64,000 nt of DNA from Clostridia bacterium (lineage in GTDB: Bacteria; Bacillota; Clostridia; Oscillospirales; CAG-272): contig JAGBFG010000029.1 in assembly GCA_017936565.1 (NCBI GenBank), forward strand, positions 1 to 64,000. Reading direction: 5' to 3'. The position numbers and the translations under genes are program-made. The notes beneath the pieces were generated by a model. That model saw nothing but the letters and a program-made list of their open reading frames with translations. It was not told where the DNA came from and searched no databases. Positions 16,146 to 24,817 of the stretch are shown piece after piece (within the stretch, counting starts at the first letter, position 1; the number at the start of each line of letters is the position of its first letter).

Positions 16146-16619
16146 TTATTCCTCGGTGGCGACGCAAAGCGGCTTGACAAAGCCATCTGCCCCCGGTGCC
16201 GTTATATCGGCGGCGATAATTTTATGACGGTAAACGATGATGTTGGCATATACAGGGGTATTTCCCTCGTTTGCCAGACGGTAGGTATAGCGAGTGACGG
16301 TTTTTCCTGTGTAACGGGAAAGGTCAAAGCCCTGCTGCTTCTGGATTTCGTTGTAGCCTAAAAGCACGGCATCCAAGGCTTTGGGCAGGGAAACCTCGGC
16401 AGAGACCTCTGCTTCCTCGGTGGGTGTGTGACCGCAGGCGGAAAGAAAGGCGCGGCGGTCTTCCTCAGTTTTGATATTTTCAAAGGAAATGCCGTCCGCC
16501 AAAACGGGGGAAGCGGACAGGGAAGCGGAAATCGCGCCGGCGCTGATAAGAGCGGCAAGACATAGCACGACGGTACCAAAGAGACGGAGCGTGGTGGCTT
16601 TAACGGAACAAATAAACAT
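16146..16619 (-). CDS. DUF4830 domain protein, membrane-anchored
   Basis: A 157-aa protein with an N-terminal signal/anchor (about 12-35) and a C-terminal DUF4830-type domain recognised by YNEIQKQQGFDLSRY, a VTRYTYRLAN strand and ANIIVYRHKIIAADI. The domain's function is unknown; it is found in Clostridia as a small extracytoplasmic domain. AAGG lies upstream of the ATG. It is separated from the upstream foldase operon by a strong terminator (16724-16760), so it is probably transcribed on its own. Confidence 0.8.
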   Translation of the reverse strand: MFICSVKATTLRLFGTVVLCLAALISAGAISASLSASPVLADGISFENIKTEEDRRAFLSACGHTPTEEAEVSAEVSLPKALDAVLLGYNEIQKQQGFDLSRYTGKTVTRYTYRLANEGNTPVYANIIVYRHKIIAADITAPGADGFVKPLCVATEE

Positions 16620-16723
16620 ATTTTTTACCTTGCCTTTTTTGGTTTTGTTTTGTATTTGTTTTGTATAGGAGAAGGTGCCTTATTTTGATGGTATGCCGCT
16701 TCCCTCAAAAAAAGAACCGTTTG

Positions 16724-16760
16724 TCAAAAAAAGCGGGCTGTCCTTCTTCGGACAGCCCGC
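16724..16760 (-). terminator. terminator of the trigger-factor-like operon
   Basis: On the minus strand an 11-bp stem GCGGGCTGTCC/GGACAGCCCGC with loop GAAGAA is followed by seven T. It comes 22 nt after the stop at 16782. Confidence 0.93.
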
Positions 16761-16781
16761 GCGGGTTTTATTCAACGAGTT

Positions 16782-18464
16782 TTATTCAATAGGTTCCTTG
16801 GTAAAGTCAATGGTGTTGTTTGCGAGCATCCATTGATTGACGTAGTAGGCGATGGATTGCAGATGATAATCCTTGTAGAGAACATCAAGGTCAAGACCTG
16901 CTTTCTTCAATTCCTTTTCGTCAGACGTGCCGTATTGGTTATACAGGAAGGAAGGATAGCCGTCCTTGATTTCCTTTTCATTCGCCTCGGTATTCAAGCC
17001 CGCCTCGTGATAGAGCCAAGCCAAGACAAGATTTTGCTTGACGGAGTAGGTGGCAGAGTCTATGATATATTCATAGAAATTCTGCGGCTCGTTCTCGTCC
17101 TCGGACGGAACGTAGCCAAGCCCCACGTTAACGGCAAAGCCGTCATAGGTCATCGTGTTATACAGCTTTGAGTCAACAAACGCCTCGAAGTAGTAGATGC
17201 CGTAATAACGGTGGTAAGCATCAATCTCACTCTGTGGCAGACTTTGGAAGGTATAGGACATATAGTGGTTTCCGATGAGGGTTGCCGCGATGCTTTCCTT
17301 TTCTTCCTTCAACTGCTCCTTCAAAGCCGTTGTCTGCTCTTCCTTGACCGCGTCAATGACTTCCTGCTTGGTCGTTGATTTTTTGCTGCCTGTGTAGCTC
17401 AAAAGCGAGGCTGCCTTTTCAGCTTCTGCCTTGACGTCGTCCTTGCCCTCTTCGGTTTCAACCAAATCCTCGGTTAAGAGGGTGTCAAGCGTATATGCGT
17501 CGTAAGCGACAAAATAGTCTACAACCAAACGCACCGTCACCTCTTGACCGTTCAAGGCGGTGTATTCCTCGTCCATATTGGTGGAAAAATAGCTTTCGGG
17601 GAAGGTGAAGGTGACAGAGGCGGCGTTTTCGGTGACAACCGTGTTGACGGTCATCACGTAATGCACCTCTTCGGTCTCTCCGTCACCGTCAATGTCCTCG
17701 GTATAATCAAACTCAAATTGCTTTCCGACGGTGGTAGAGGCGGCTAAAATAGCGTTACGGAAGCCCTCTTCTGCTTGGGCAAGGTCAATGCGCGCGCCGC
17801 TCAAAGAAACGGTGGGCGTTTTTTCGTCCTTCACGGTAGCCGTGTAGGTGGCGGAAATGATGTCAGTAGCAGAGAAGGCGCCGTTGTTGCGCATTTCAAG
17901 AGAGGTTGTCATAGGAACAAAGCCGATGATTTTTTCATCAAAGTCCTTACCAAAGTAGAGCGAGCCGACAACCATCGATTTTTCTTCATAGGTTCTGCCA
18001 AAGTCATCTGCCAGAACCCGCTCGCCGTCCTTGTATATGCCTAAAACGTAGAAATACACCTCATCGGCATAGGTAATAGCGGTTGAGCGCTCGGCAAGGC
18101 TTTTGTTTGTGGCTTTCTTTTGGGCAAGCAAAAGATTGACGTTGATGTAGTCCTTGACGTAGTCATCGGTAATCTCTAAGGTGACCTCTTGTCCCTTGCC
18201 ACCGACAGACAGTCCCTTGAATTTGTCCAAGGAAAAATCGGTCATATAGGAGAGGGGCTTTGAGGCTTCGTAATCAAAATAGGGGATGTCGTCTTGGGTT
18301 GTCGTGAAATCGCCTGCTTTAACCAGCCAGACGATAGAAAGAATCAGGGCGACAACCAGAACCAAGGCAATCGCGGCAAGAATGACGTGCTGCCGATATT
18401 TTTGGAAAAAGGAAGGGGCTACGACCTCTTCATTTTCGTTGGGAATGTTGGATATGTCGTTCAT
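16782..18464 (-). CDS. membrane-anchored trigger-factor-like foldase, paralog 1
   Basis: A 560-aa protein with one N-terminal membrane segment (about 26-49) and no lipobox. The outside part follows the trigger-factor order. A start of ITDDYVKDYINVNLLL precedes an FKBP-like beginning (DEVYFYVLGIYKDGE), then LYFGKDFDEKIIGF like the FKBP core of trigger factor. A long insert follows, then FPESYFSTNMDEEYTALNGQ and finally a helical SurA-like C-terminus. Cytosolic trigger factor has neither an anchor nor this insert. It is presumably a foldase for exported proteins; whether prolyl isomerase activity survives is unclear. Last gene of a unit with two paralogs and rnhA; the gap to paralog 2 is 50 nt, with a weak ribosome binding site. 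Confidence 0.65.
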   Translation of the reverse strand: MNDISNIPNENEEVVAPSFFQKYRQHVILAAIALVLVVALILSIVWLVKAGDFTTTQDDIPYFDYEASKPLSYMTDFSLDKFKGLSVGGKGQEVTLEITDDYVKDYINVNLLLAQKKATNKSLAERSTAITYADEVYFYVLGIYKDGERVLADDFGRTYEEKSMVVGSLYFGKDFDEKIIGFVPMTTSLEMRNNGAFSATDIISATYTATVKDEKTPTVSLSGARIDLAQAEEGFRNAILAASTTVGKQFEFDYTEDIDGDGETEEVHYVMTVNTVVTENAASVTFTFPESYFSTNMDEEYTALNGQEVTVRLVVDYFVAYDAYTLDTLLTEDLVETEEGKDDVKAEAEKAASLLSYTGSKKSTTKQEVIDAVKEEQTTALKEQLKEEKESIAATLIGNHYMSYTFQSLPQSEIDAYHRYYGIYYFEAFVDSKLYNTMTYDGFAVNVGLGYVPSEDENEPQNFYEYIIDSATYSVKQNLVLAWLYHEAGLNTEANEKEIKDGYPSFLYNQYGTSDEKELKKAGLDLDVLYKDYHLQSIAYYVNQWMLANNTIDFTKEPIE

Positions 18465-18514
18465 AAATCAACCATGCTTTCTGCGCCGAGGCGCGAATTT
18501 TTAAGGAAGGATTA

Positions 18515-20221
18515 TCAGTTGGCGTCTTGAATGGTGTTGTTTTCCAAGAGGAAGGCATCCACCAAAGCGGGAATGGCGTACTCGCGCCGTGCCTTCTGCA
18601 TAATATAATCCTCGGTGTACAGGTTGACAAAATACGTCTCGCTATATACCTCGGGGTCGCCCGCTCTTTCTACCATATCGGCAAGGCATTTGGCTCTTGC
18701 TTCCAAAAGCGCTTGCTCGGTAACCTTCATTCCTTCTTTATAGAAGATGGTGTACATCAAAACTTCCTTCATCGCTTGCATTTCCGCCATCATACCGCAA
18801 TACTCGCTGGCAGAGGAAACCTGCTGACCAACGTTGTAGTAGGAATAGTATTGGGCGAACTGGTTGATGTCGGTAAAGGAAGAGCCGTAAAGCTGGAACT
18901 GAATTTGCAGCTCGTTGACGTAATCGTTGTATTTTTCCTCATACAACGACTGAGGCAGGTCCTTGAAATTGCCGCTCAAAGAGTCCAAAATCTGTCCATA
19001 GGTGGCGGCGATGCAGTTTTGTCTATACTGCTCCTTTTTGTTTTCCGCAAGCTTTGCGCGATAAGCGGCGATGATTTCCTCGTCTGTCGTCTTGTCGGTT
19101 TCAAAGCCTAAGGTTTCTTTGATAAAGGTGCCATTGAAGGTGGGCATTTCATAATCGTCTGCCCATTGCAAAATAACGGTGAAGGTGATTTCCTTATCAT
19201 ACAAGTCCTTGCAAAGAGAGGCATAGCCTTGACTTGAGAAGCAATCCTTCGGGGGCGTGAAGGTGATTTCCGTCACGGACTCTTCCGTGATACGCATATT
19301 GACGCAGGCATCAACACGCACCGTAAGAGGAGCGGTTGCTTCCTTTCCATCGTGGTCATAGTAGTTCTCCAACACGAAGGAAACCTTCTCACCCATTGTC
19401 TTTTCGGTGTAGGCATTCAGAAGCGCCTCGCGGAAAGCCGCATCCAAATCAGAGAGATTAACGCGCCCGCCGTTCAGCTTCTTGGTGGCAGAGGTCTTCC
19501 AGGTGTATTCCCCTGCGGCGTTTTTGCCCGAGGAAACATACATTTCATAGGTAAGACCTACAACGCTGTCCTCTGTTATATCGCCTGACGTGACAACGTT
19601 GCGCACGGTGCCAAGGGTGGCGGGGTTAAGACCAGAGAGCGCCGCGTCAAGCGTTTCTCCAAAGACGTGATCGGCTCCCAAGGTGACACTCAGGTAGCTT
19701 GTGTAGTTATAAGCGGCAAAGGCATCCTTGGCTATGGGGTTGCCCTCGGCATCCTTTGCCCCGATGATGTAGAAATAAACCGTATCGCCTGTGCCAAGCG
19801 TCACGTCCCGTTGCGAGCCGGCAAGCAATTTGCGGTTGTTAAAGATAACGGTTTTCTTGTCCGCTTCAAAATCCTCGTCGGTATAGGCAGAGGTATTGGT
19901 GAGCTTGACGGTATGCCCTGTATAGTTGACTCTATGGGCAACCAGATAGTCCTCTAAATCCACCGTATCCAACAAAGAGGGGTATTTGGGCGCAGTCAGG
20001 GTGCGGTGCAGGGCAATACCGCAAAGGGTAATCACCACCACCGCCAAGGCAATAACGACGGCGAGCGCCGCGTAAAGCCAGAATTTTTCGGGCGAGAGCG
20101 GAATACGAGTCTTTTCCGCCGCCACAGGACCTTGTTTTGCCTTTTGCGCGTTGGCGTTTCTGGTTTGTCTTGCCAGCGCCTTTACTTGCTTCGGCGTCAG
20201 TTTCTTGTTTTTCTTTTTCAT
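18515..20221 (-). CDS. membrane-anchored trigger-factor-like foldase, paralog 2
   Basis: A 568-aa protein. A Lys/Ala-rich cytoplasmic N-terminus (1-45) leads into one membrane segment (about 47-72). The outer part repeats the paralog 1 layout: GDTVYFYIIGAKDAEGN, SVTLGADHVFGETLDAAL, an insert, FPP/ITFTPPKDCFSSQ, then FIKETLGFETDKTTDEEI, which closely matches the trigger-factor signature at the junction of its FKBP and C-terminal domains. The long helical end is Tyr/Gln-rich. I start at ATG 20221 (AAAGGG upstream) rather than 20245. It lies 64 nt from rnhA and is cotranscribed with it. Confidence 0.68.
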   Translation of the reverse strand: MKKKNKKLTPKQVKALARQTRNANAQKAKQGPVAAEKTRIPLSPEKFWLYAALAVVIALAVVVITLCGIALHRTLTAPKYPSLLDTVDLEDYLVAHRVNYTGHTVKLTNTSAYTDEDFEADKKTVIFNNRKLLAGSQRDVTLGTGDTVYFYIIGAKDAEGNPIAKDAFAAYNYTSYLSVTLGADHVFGETLDAALSGLNPATLGTVRNVVTSGDITEDSVVGLTYEMYVSSGKNAAGEYTWKTSATKKLNGGRVNLSDLDAAFREALLNAYTEKTMGEKVSFVLENYYDHDGKEATAPLTVRVDACVNMRITEESVTEITFTPPKDCFSSQGYASLCKDLYDKEITFTVILQWADDYEMPTFNGTFIKETLGFETDKTTDEEIIAAYRAKLAENKKEQYRQNCIAATYGQILDSLSGNFKDLPQSLYEEKYNDYVNELQIQFQLYGSSFTDINQFAQYYSYYNVGQQVSSASEYCGMMAEMQAMKEVLMYTIFYKEGMKVTEQALLEARAKCLADMVERAGDPEVYSETYFVNLYTEDYIMQKARREYAIPALVDAFLLENNTIQDAN

Positions 20222-20285
20222 AGGTACGTCTATACCCTTTCTCATTCATTCTTGCGCAAAAAGGCAAGCGGAATTGACAAAATAA

Positions 20286-20732
20286 TTAAGCTTCTTCTAA
20301 AAAGGAGTCGGCAAAGGCGGTTGCCAACGCGTCACACCGCTCGTTATAGGTATGACCATCGTGCCCCTTTACCCAATGAAAGGTGACCTTGTGAACGGAA
20401 AGCAGCAAATAGAGCTGCTCCCACAAATCAGGGTTCAGCACGGGCTCGTTTTTCCCGCGCTTCCAGCCCCTTTTACGCCAGCCTTCCAGCCAGCCGAGTG
20501 TGACAGCGTCAACCAGATATTTCGAGTCGGAGTATAAGTCCACCAAGCAGGGCTCCTTTAACGCGGAAAGCCCCGCGATAGCGGCGGTGAGCTCCATACG
20601 GTTGTTGGTGGTGCTTCTTTCACCCCCCGACATGACCTTTTCCACAGAGCCATAAACCAAGACGACTCCCCAGCCGCCTCTGCCGGGGTTGCCGCGGCAA
20701 GCTCCATCTGTATAGAGTGAAACCTGTTTCAT
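20286..20732 (-). CDS. rnhA: ribonuclease HI
   Basis: This enzyme degrades the RNA strand of RNA-DNA hybrids (R-loops, primers) in the cytoplasm. The 148-aa product has all the RNase HI marks: [19 protein letters not shown] (first Asp), [12 protein letters not shown] (Glu), [13 protein letters not shown] (Asp), [18 protein letters not shown] (His and last Asp). Length is normal for the E. coli-type enzyme without an extra hybrid-binding domain. It sits oddly between two exported foldase genes, with AAGGAC before its ATG. The position is probably an accident of operon assembly rather than a functional link. Confidence 0.97.
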   Translation of the reverse strand: MKQVSLYTDGACRGNPGRGGWGVVLVYGSVEKVMSGGERSTTNNRMELTAAIAGLSALKEPCLVDLYSDSKYLVDAVTLGWLEGWRKRGWKRGKNEPVLNPDLWEQLYLLLSVHKVTFHWVKGHDGHTYNERCDALATAFADSFLEEA

Positions 20733-20822
20733 AGAGAGGTGTCCTTTTTGTTTTGTTAGGAAAGGGGCTAAGGATATATGAGCCTCGCCCCTTTTTGACT
20801 TGTTTTGTTTGCGCGGGGCGTT

Positions 20823-22655
20823 TTATTCGCCGTCGGAAATAGCCTCGCCCGCAGAGGTTTTGTCTTTATACACAACGGTATCCTTGTTCAGCGCAAAGAG
20901 CGCATCGTCAAGCTTCGTTTTGAGCAAGGCACCCTCAAAGTTCTCGCGTCCGAAGATTTCAATAAAGTAGTTCAAGGTGATGCTCTCTCTGCTGTCCTCG
21001 GGAACCTCTTGCTTGTAGAGCTTCTCAACGTACGTGGAAAATTCCTCGGCGGTAAAGGTAACGTTAAGCACCTCTGCCAAGCGGCGCAGTGCAACCTCTT
21101 CCTTGACAACCGCTTCTGCCTGACGTGTCAATTCTGCCTTCACATCCTTCAAGGAATAGCCAGCGGTGCTTTCCGAGGTAAGAGGCGAAACGCCGTCCTT
21201 GTGTGCCTTTGCGTAGGTGGAGAAGTTGCCCTTGTAGAGCGTGTAAATCGACTGGGGCGCTCCGTTATTTAAGGAGCCCGTTGCGGTTTCAAAGTAGCAG
21301 TATTTGATGGCAAAGTCCTCAAAGGTCTTGAAGTAGGACTTGTAGCTTGTGTCATATTCGTAGCGCAGGTTATCCATAGAGTCACGGACAAAGGCTTTGA
21401 CCTTTTGCTTGGGAAGGTTGAAGTCCTCGTCCTTCAATTTGTCCATAAAAAGGTCAAGGATAACGTCGGTTGCAGCCTTGTCAGCCTTCTCGTTTTCCTT
21501 GGTTTGCAGGTCGTTCTTAACGGAAGCCTCGTATTCTGCTTTGAGCGCATCGCCCGTTTTGCCGTCTGCTGAGGTGAAGCCCATCGTTTCGGTGATAAAG
21601 GCGTCATCGTAATCGGGATAAATATAGCTCTTAGCGGCGAGCACGTAAACGCGAACGGTCACTTCCACGTTCTTTATTGCGGTAGAGGAGCCGTCCTTGC
21701 TGTAAGTGCCCTCGGCATCATCGGGATAGGTGAAGGTGGTTTCAAGGGCAGTGGCGTTGTAGTCAAACTGGTTTAACTGGAAGGCGCCGTATACGGTAGC
21801 GCTGATTTGGAAGGTTTTGCTGGCACCCGCATCATCGGTATAGGTGTAGTCCAAGAAGTTGGAGCCGTCCGTTCTGATAATGCTGTCGTCCGCGGGGTTG
21901 ATATAAATGTTTTTGCTCTTCTTGGCGTTGACAGTCAGCTTGTTTTCATCGCCTTCTCTGTAAAGCTGCAAAAGACCAAGCGCGATGGCTTCGTTGAAAT
22001 CGTTGCCCTTGGGGTTTGCGAGGTCATACTCGGTCAGGTCTAACTTAACGAAGCCCTTGGAGTAGCCCGTCAGGTCAGAGGTGTAGCCGACGTACACAAC
22101 AGAGGTTTTGTCAAGATTTATCTCGTTGCTGAGTTTGCCGTCCTCGTCCTCGGTCTGTACTCTGCCGTCTACCTTGTAGTCATAGGCTTTGAGCGCATCG
22201 GTCAGGAAGAGGTCCTCTAAGTGACGAAGCAGCGTTCCTTCCTCGTGTCTTTCATAGCCAAGACCGAGAAGCGTTCCTATCGGAAGGGTGTAAGCGGCGG
22301 AAGCGGTAGAGGAGCGGTCCCAAGTCATATTGGTTTCCACAACGTTTCCTTCGCTGTCCACAGCCTCGTACAAAATACCCAGCTCATCGTAAATGGAAAC
22401 GGGGTTTTGCGCGGCATAGTCACCCGTTGCGGCGGTCTTTTTGTCATAACGGAAGCCAAGGATGGCCTTCGTTACGTCGCTGTCGCTGATGATGACACGG
22501 TCAACCTCAGGGGCGAGGCCCTTGTAATCACTCTCTTCCAAGGTCACGTGCTTGGAGAGGTTCATTTTGGAATAGGACGGTGCGCAAGAGGTTAAAAGGA
22601 GCGCAACCATTAAGAACAGCGCTAAAACGGAAGCGCGCAGAGCGGATTTTTTCAT
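20823..22655 (-). CDS. trigger-factor-like lipoprotein, paralog 3
   Basis: A 610-aa lipoprotein: signal peptide ending LLLTSC, with the lipidated Cys at about 24. Then comes a trigger-factor-like chain. VIISDSDVTKAILGF begins the FKBP-like part, and a long insert holds Asp/Asn-rich stretches. FITETMGFTSADGKTGDALK is the trigger-factor junction signature, followed by a helical C-terminal domain that ends ITLNYFIEIFGRENFEGALLK, much like the end of cytosolic trigger factor. It is the first gene of the unit and is served by the promoter at 22698-22726. A partial inverted repeat AAAGGGGC/GCCCCTTT lies after it, without a T-tract. Confidence 0.72.
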   Translation of the reverse strand: MKKSALRASVLALFLMVALLLTSCAPSYSKMNLSKHVTLEESDYKGLAPEVDRVIISDSDVTKAILGFRYDKKTAATGDYAAQNPVSIYDELGILYEAVDSEGNVVETNMTWDRSSTASAAYTLPIGTLLGLGYERHEEGTLLRHLEDLFLTDALKAYDYKVDGRVQTEDEDGKLSNEINLDKTSVVYVGYTSDLTGYSKGFVKLDLTEYDLANPKGNDFNEAIALGLLQLYREGDENKLTVNAKKSKNIYINPADDSIIRTDGSNFLDYTYTDDAGASKTFQISATVYGAFQLNQFDYNATALETTFTYPDDAEGTYSKDGSSTAIKNVEVTVRVYVLAAKSYIYPDYDDAFITETMGFTSADGKTGDALKAEYEASVKNDLQTKENEKADKAATDVILDLFMDKLKDEDFNLPKQKVKAFVRDSMDNLRYEYDTSYKSYFKTFEDFAIKYCYFETATGSLNNGAPQSIYTLYKGNFSTYAKAHKDGVSPLTSESTAGYSLKDVKAELTRQAEAVVKEEVALRRLAEVLNVTFTAEEFSTYVEKLYKQEVPEDSRESITLNYFIEIFGRENFEGALLKTKLDDALFALNKDTVVYKDKTSAGEAISDGE

Positions 22656-22697
22656 AAATATATCTCACTTTCTGAAATGAAATTGGAATACAAGGAT

Positions 22698-22726
22698 ATT
22701 GTATCACAGGTAAGGAAAAAAAGCAA
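22698..22726 (-). promoter_or_regulatory. promoter of the trigger-factor-like operon
   Basis: On the minus strand TTGCTT (22721-22726), a 17-nt spacer, TACAAT (22698-22703), 43 nt before the start of paralog 3. Confidence 0.8.
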
Positions 22727-22770
22727 ACTGTTTTTGTCGTTTTTATGCTTTTTCTTTTAATAATTTGCGA

Positions 22771-24798
22771 TTATTCTGCCAAAAGCCCCAAATAAAGCGA
22801 AGCTAAATCCTTTATGTCGGTGGCATAGACGTAAAAGGCGTCGTTCTTGGCGCCTGTGCTGCTTTGAGAGAGGAAAACCGCCATTTTGTTGGGCGCGTAG
22901 GAAACAAAGCGATACCTTACGGTTTCTTCATCCGTCAGGGTGATGGTCATATCCAAAACGGTGCTTTCGGCATTTGCCAGCAGGTCTTGCTTTTCTTCAT
23001 CGGAAAGACCGTTCTCTCCCGCGTACCGAATATAGTAGAAGAAGACGAAGAAGTCGGTAAAGCTGTCAACGTCCAAGAGCTTTGTCCCGCCGTCAAGCCT
23101 TGCCAGCACCTTGGCGATTTGCTCGCTTTCGTTGCCTTGCTCATTCGTGACGAGCTCGGTTGTTACCTCAAAGGTTGACGTTTTCCCGTCAAGCCCCGCC
23201 GTCGAGCCGTACTGCCAAAGGAATTCTATCTCTTTAACGGCTATAATTTCGCCCGCGAAGATATAGGCGGAAACCAAATCAAAAAAGCCACGGTACAAAA
23301 AGGCGATGTCGGAAATGTCTATCTCTGCCACAACCCCGTAGAGGCTGCTTGCCACGTAGCAAACGCCGTCCTTGGGGGCGGAGACGTATATCTCTCCTGT
23401 CAGGTAGTAATCGGGGTCGATGACGTCGGTGTAAACGTATTTGCCGTTTTCGTCCTTGACGTCGTTGCCGCTTTCATCCTTTTTTCTTTCGTATGCCTCA
23501 TCACCAAAAACGGGATACTCACAAAGGATTTTCTGGTAGCGAAGCCCGTATTCTTCCATTACCGCCTCGTTCAAGCCGATATGCACCACCTTGCCCGACA
23601 GCTTCAAGAGGTTTTCAAGGGCTGTCATAAGGTCGCCGTTGTCAGGGCGGTTCGCCGTGATGTTTTGGGGCGCGTAGAAGGTGTAAATGCCGTATTTGTC
23701 CGCCGTATCACGCTCGTCGGGGAACAAATAGCGCGCGCCAAACCAGAGTCGCTCTGCCTCCTCAATAGACAAAACGGAAACGGAAAGGCTGCCAAGAGAA
23801 GAGCCGTTTTTGTCGGTGAATACATCGGTAAGGGGAATGGGGGAGCCCCTATGGCTTCCCAAGGCTTTGCCAAGAAGCGCTTGCTTGGTGGCGTAGCTTG
23901 CCTTTGCCATATTCAGATGCAAGGTCTTTTCTTCGCCCTCTACCAAGCAGGTCAGGGAGAGCAGGTCCTCAGCGTTGATGCTTCGGTCTTCTCCCTTCAA
24001 GAAGGTGGAAACCTCAAAGCGACGGGGATAACCGTAAGCCAAGGAGTTGTCCGAGGACGGCAAGAGCGCTGTTCCTGCTACAAACTGCTCGGGCGAGCCC
24101 TCTAAAAACGTGCCCATCGTGGCGGTAGCGGAAATATAGACGGTATCTTTTCCTGCCAAGCGGACGTAGTTGCCGCTTCCCGCGTGGTTTTTCTTGCCGC
24201 AGTAAACGGTGTATTCCTCGCCCGTCACGGTGCGCAGCACGTAAACGGACGCCTTTTCCTCGGTCAGCCCGTAGGTTACAAGCCGTTTGTCGTAGTTTTC
24301 CTGCGCCCTTTGGAATTCTGCCTCGCTTTCAAAGGCGTCCTTGTCGGTTGGGCGGGAAATAACCTCGGTGTAAATCATACTTTGCCCCGCGCTGACGACC
24401 AGCTGTGAGAGCGTTTCCGCCTCTAAGGTCAGCCAGTTGTAATACACGTCGCCGATTTGCAGCATAAAGGACGTGGAGCCCGAGGCGGTGTTTGCCATTT
24501 GCACTATTTTATAGGTGTCCTTGCCGTTGGGCTTTAACTCGATTTCCGAGATATACGCGCGGCTGACGGCAGGGAAGAGGTAGTCTATAGATTCGTATTC
24601 TTTTTCCTTCTCGGGAAGCAACAGAAGAACGGCAAGGAGCGTCGCTGTGAGCAGCACCAAGGAAAGCGCCATAACCGTAACCGTCTTCATACGGCGGGAG
24701 AGCCCCCGCCAAAAATGCTTGACTGCTTTGCCCAGACGGTAGAAGAAGCGTTTAAGCGCCCCCCACACGGTCTGACAAATGGTTTTCAATTTATTCAT
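22771..24798 (-). CDS. DUF4340 domain membrane protein
   Basis: A 675-aa protein with a basic N-terminus, one membrane segment (about 39-61) and a large outer part of the DUF4340 type (start EYESIDYLFPAVSRAYISEIELK). DUF4340 proteins usually follow GldG-like genes in ABC clusters; their molecular role is unknown. Repeated blocks of strands with thresholds such as VYCGKKNHAGSGNYVRL and VYISATATMGTFL match the family. It is the last gene of the ABC/GldG operon, 20 nt from the upstream GldG-like gene. The start at 24798 has AGAAAGGG upstream. Confidence 0.82.
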   Translation of the reverse strand: MNKLKTICQTVWGALKRFFYRLGKAVKHFWRGLSRRMKTVTVMALSLVLLTATLLAVLLLLPEKEKEYESIDYLFPAVSRAYISEIELKPNGKDTYKIVQMANTASGSTSFMLQIGDVYYNWLTLEAETLSQLVVSAGQSMIYTEVISRPTDKDAFESEAEFQRAQENYDKRLVTYGLTEEKASVYVLRTVTGEEYTVYCGKKNHAGSGNYVRLAGKDTVYISATATMGTFLEGSPEQFVAGTALLPSSDNSLAYGYPRRFEVSTFLKGEDRSINAEDLLSLTCLVEGEEKTLHLNMAKASYATKQALLGKALGSHRGSPIPLTDVFTDKNGSSLGSLSVSVLSIEEAERLWFGARYLFPDERDTADKYGIYTFYAPQNITANRPDNGDLMTALENLLKLSGKVVHIGLNEAVMEEYGLRYQKILCEYPVFGDEAYERKKDESGNDVKDENGKYVYTDVIDPDYYLTGEIYVSAPKDGVCYVASSLYGVVAEIDISDIAFLYRGFFDLVSAYIFAGEIIAVKEIEFLWQYGSTAGLDGKTSTFEVTTELVTNEQGNESEQIAKVLARLDGGTKLLDVDSFTDFFVFFYYIRYAGENGLSDEEKQDLLANAESTVLDMTITLTDEETVRYRFVSYAPNKMAVFLSQSSTGAKNDAFYVYATDIKDLASLYLGLLAE

Positions 24799-24817
24799 AG
24801 AAACAGCCCTTTCTTTT

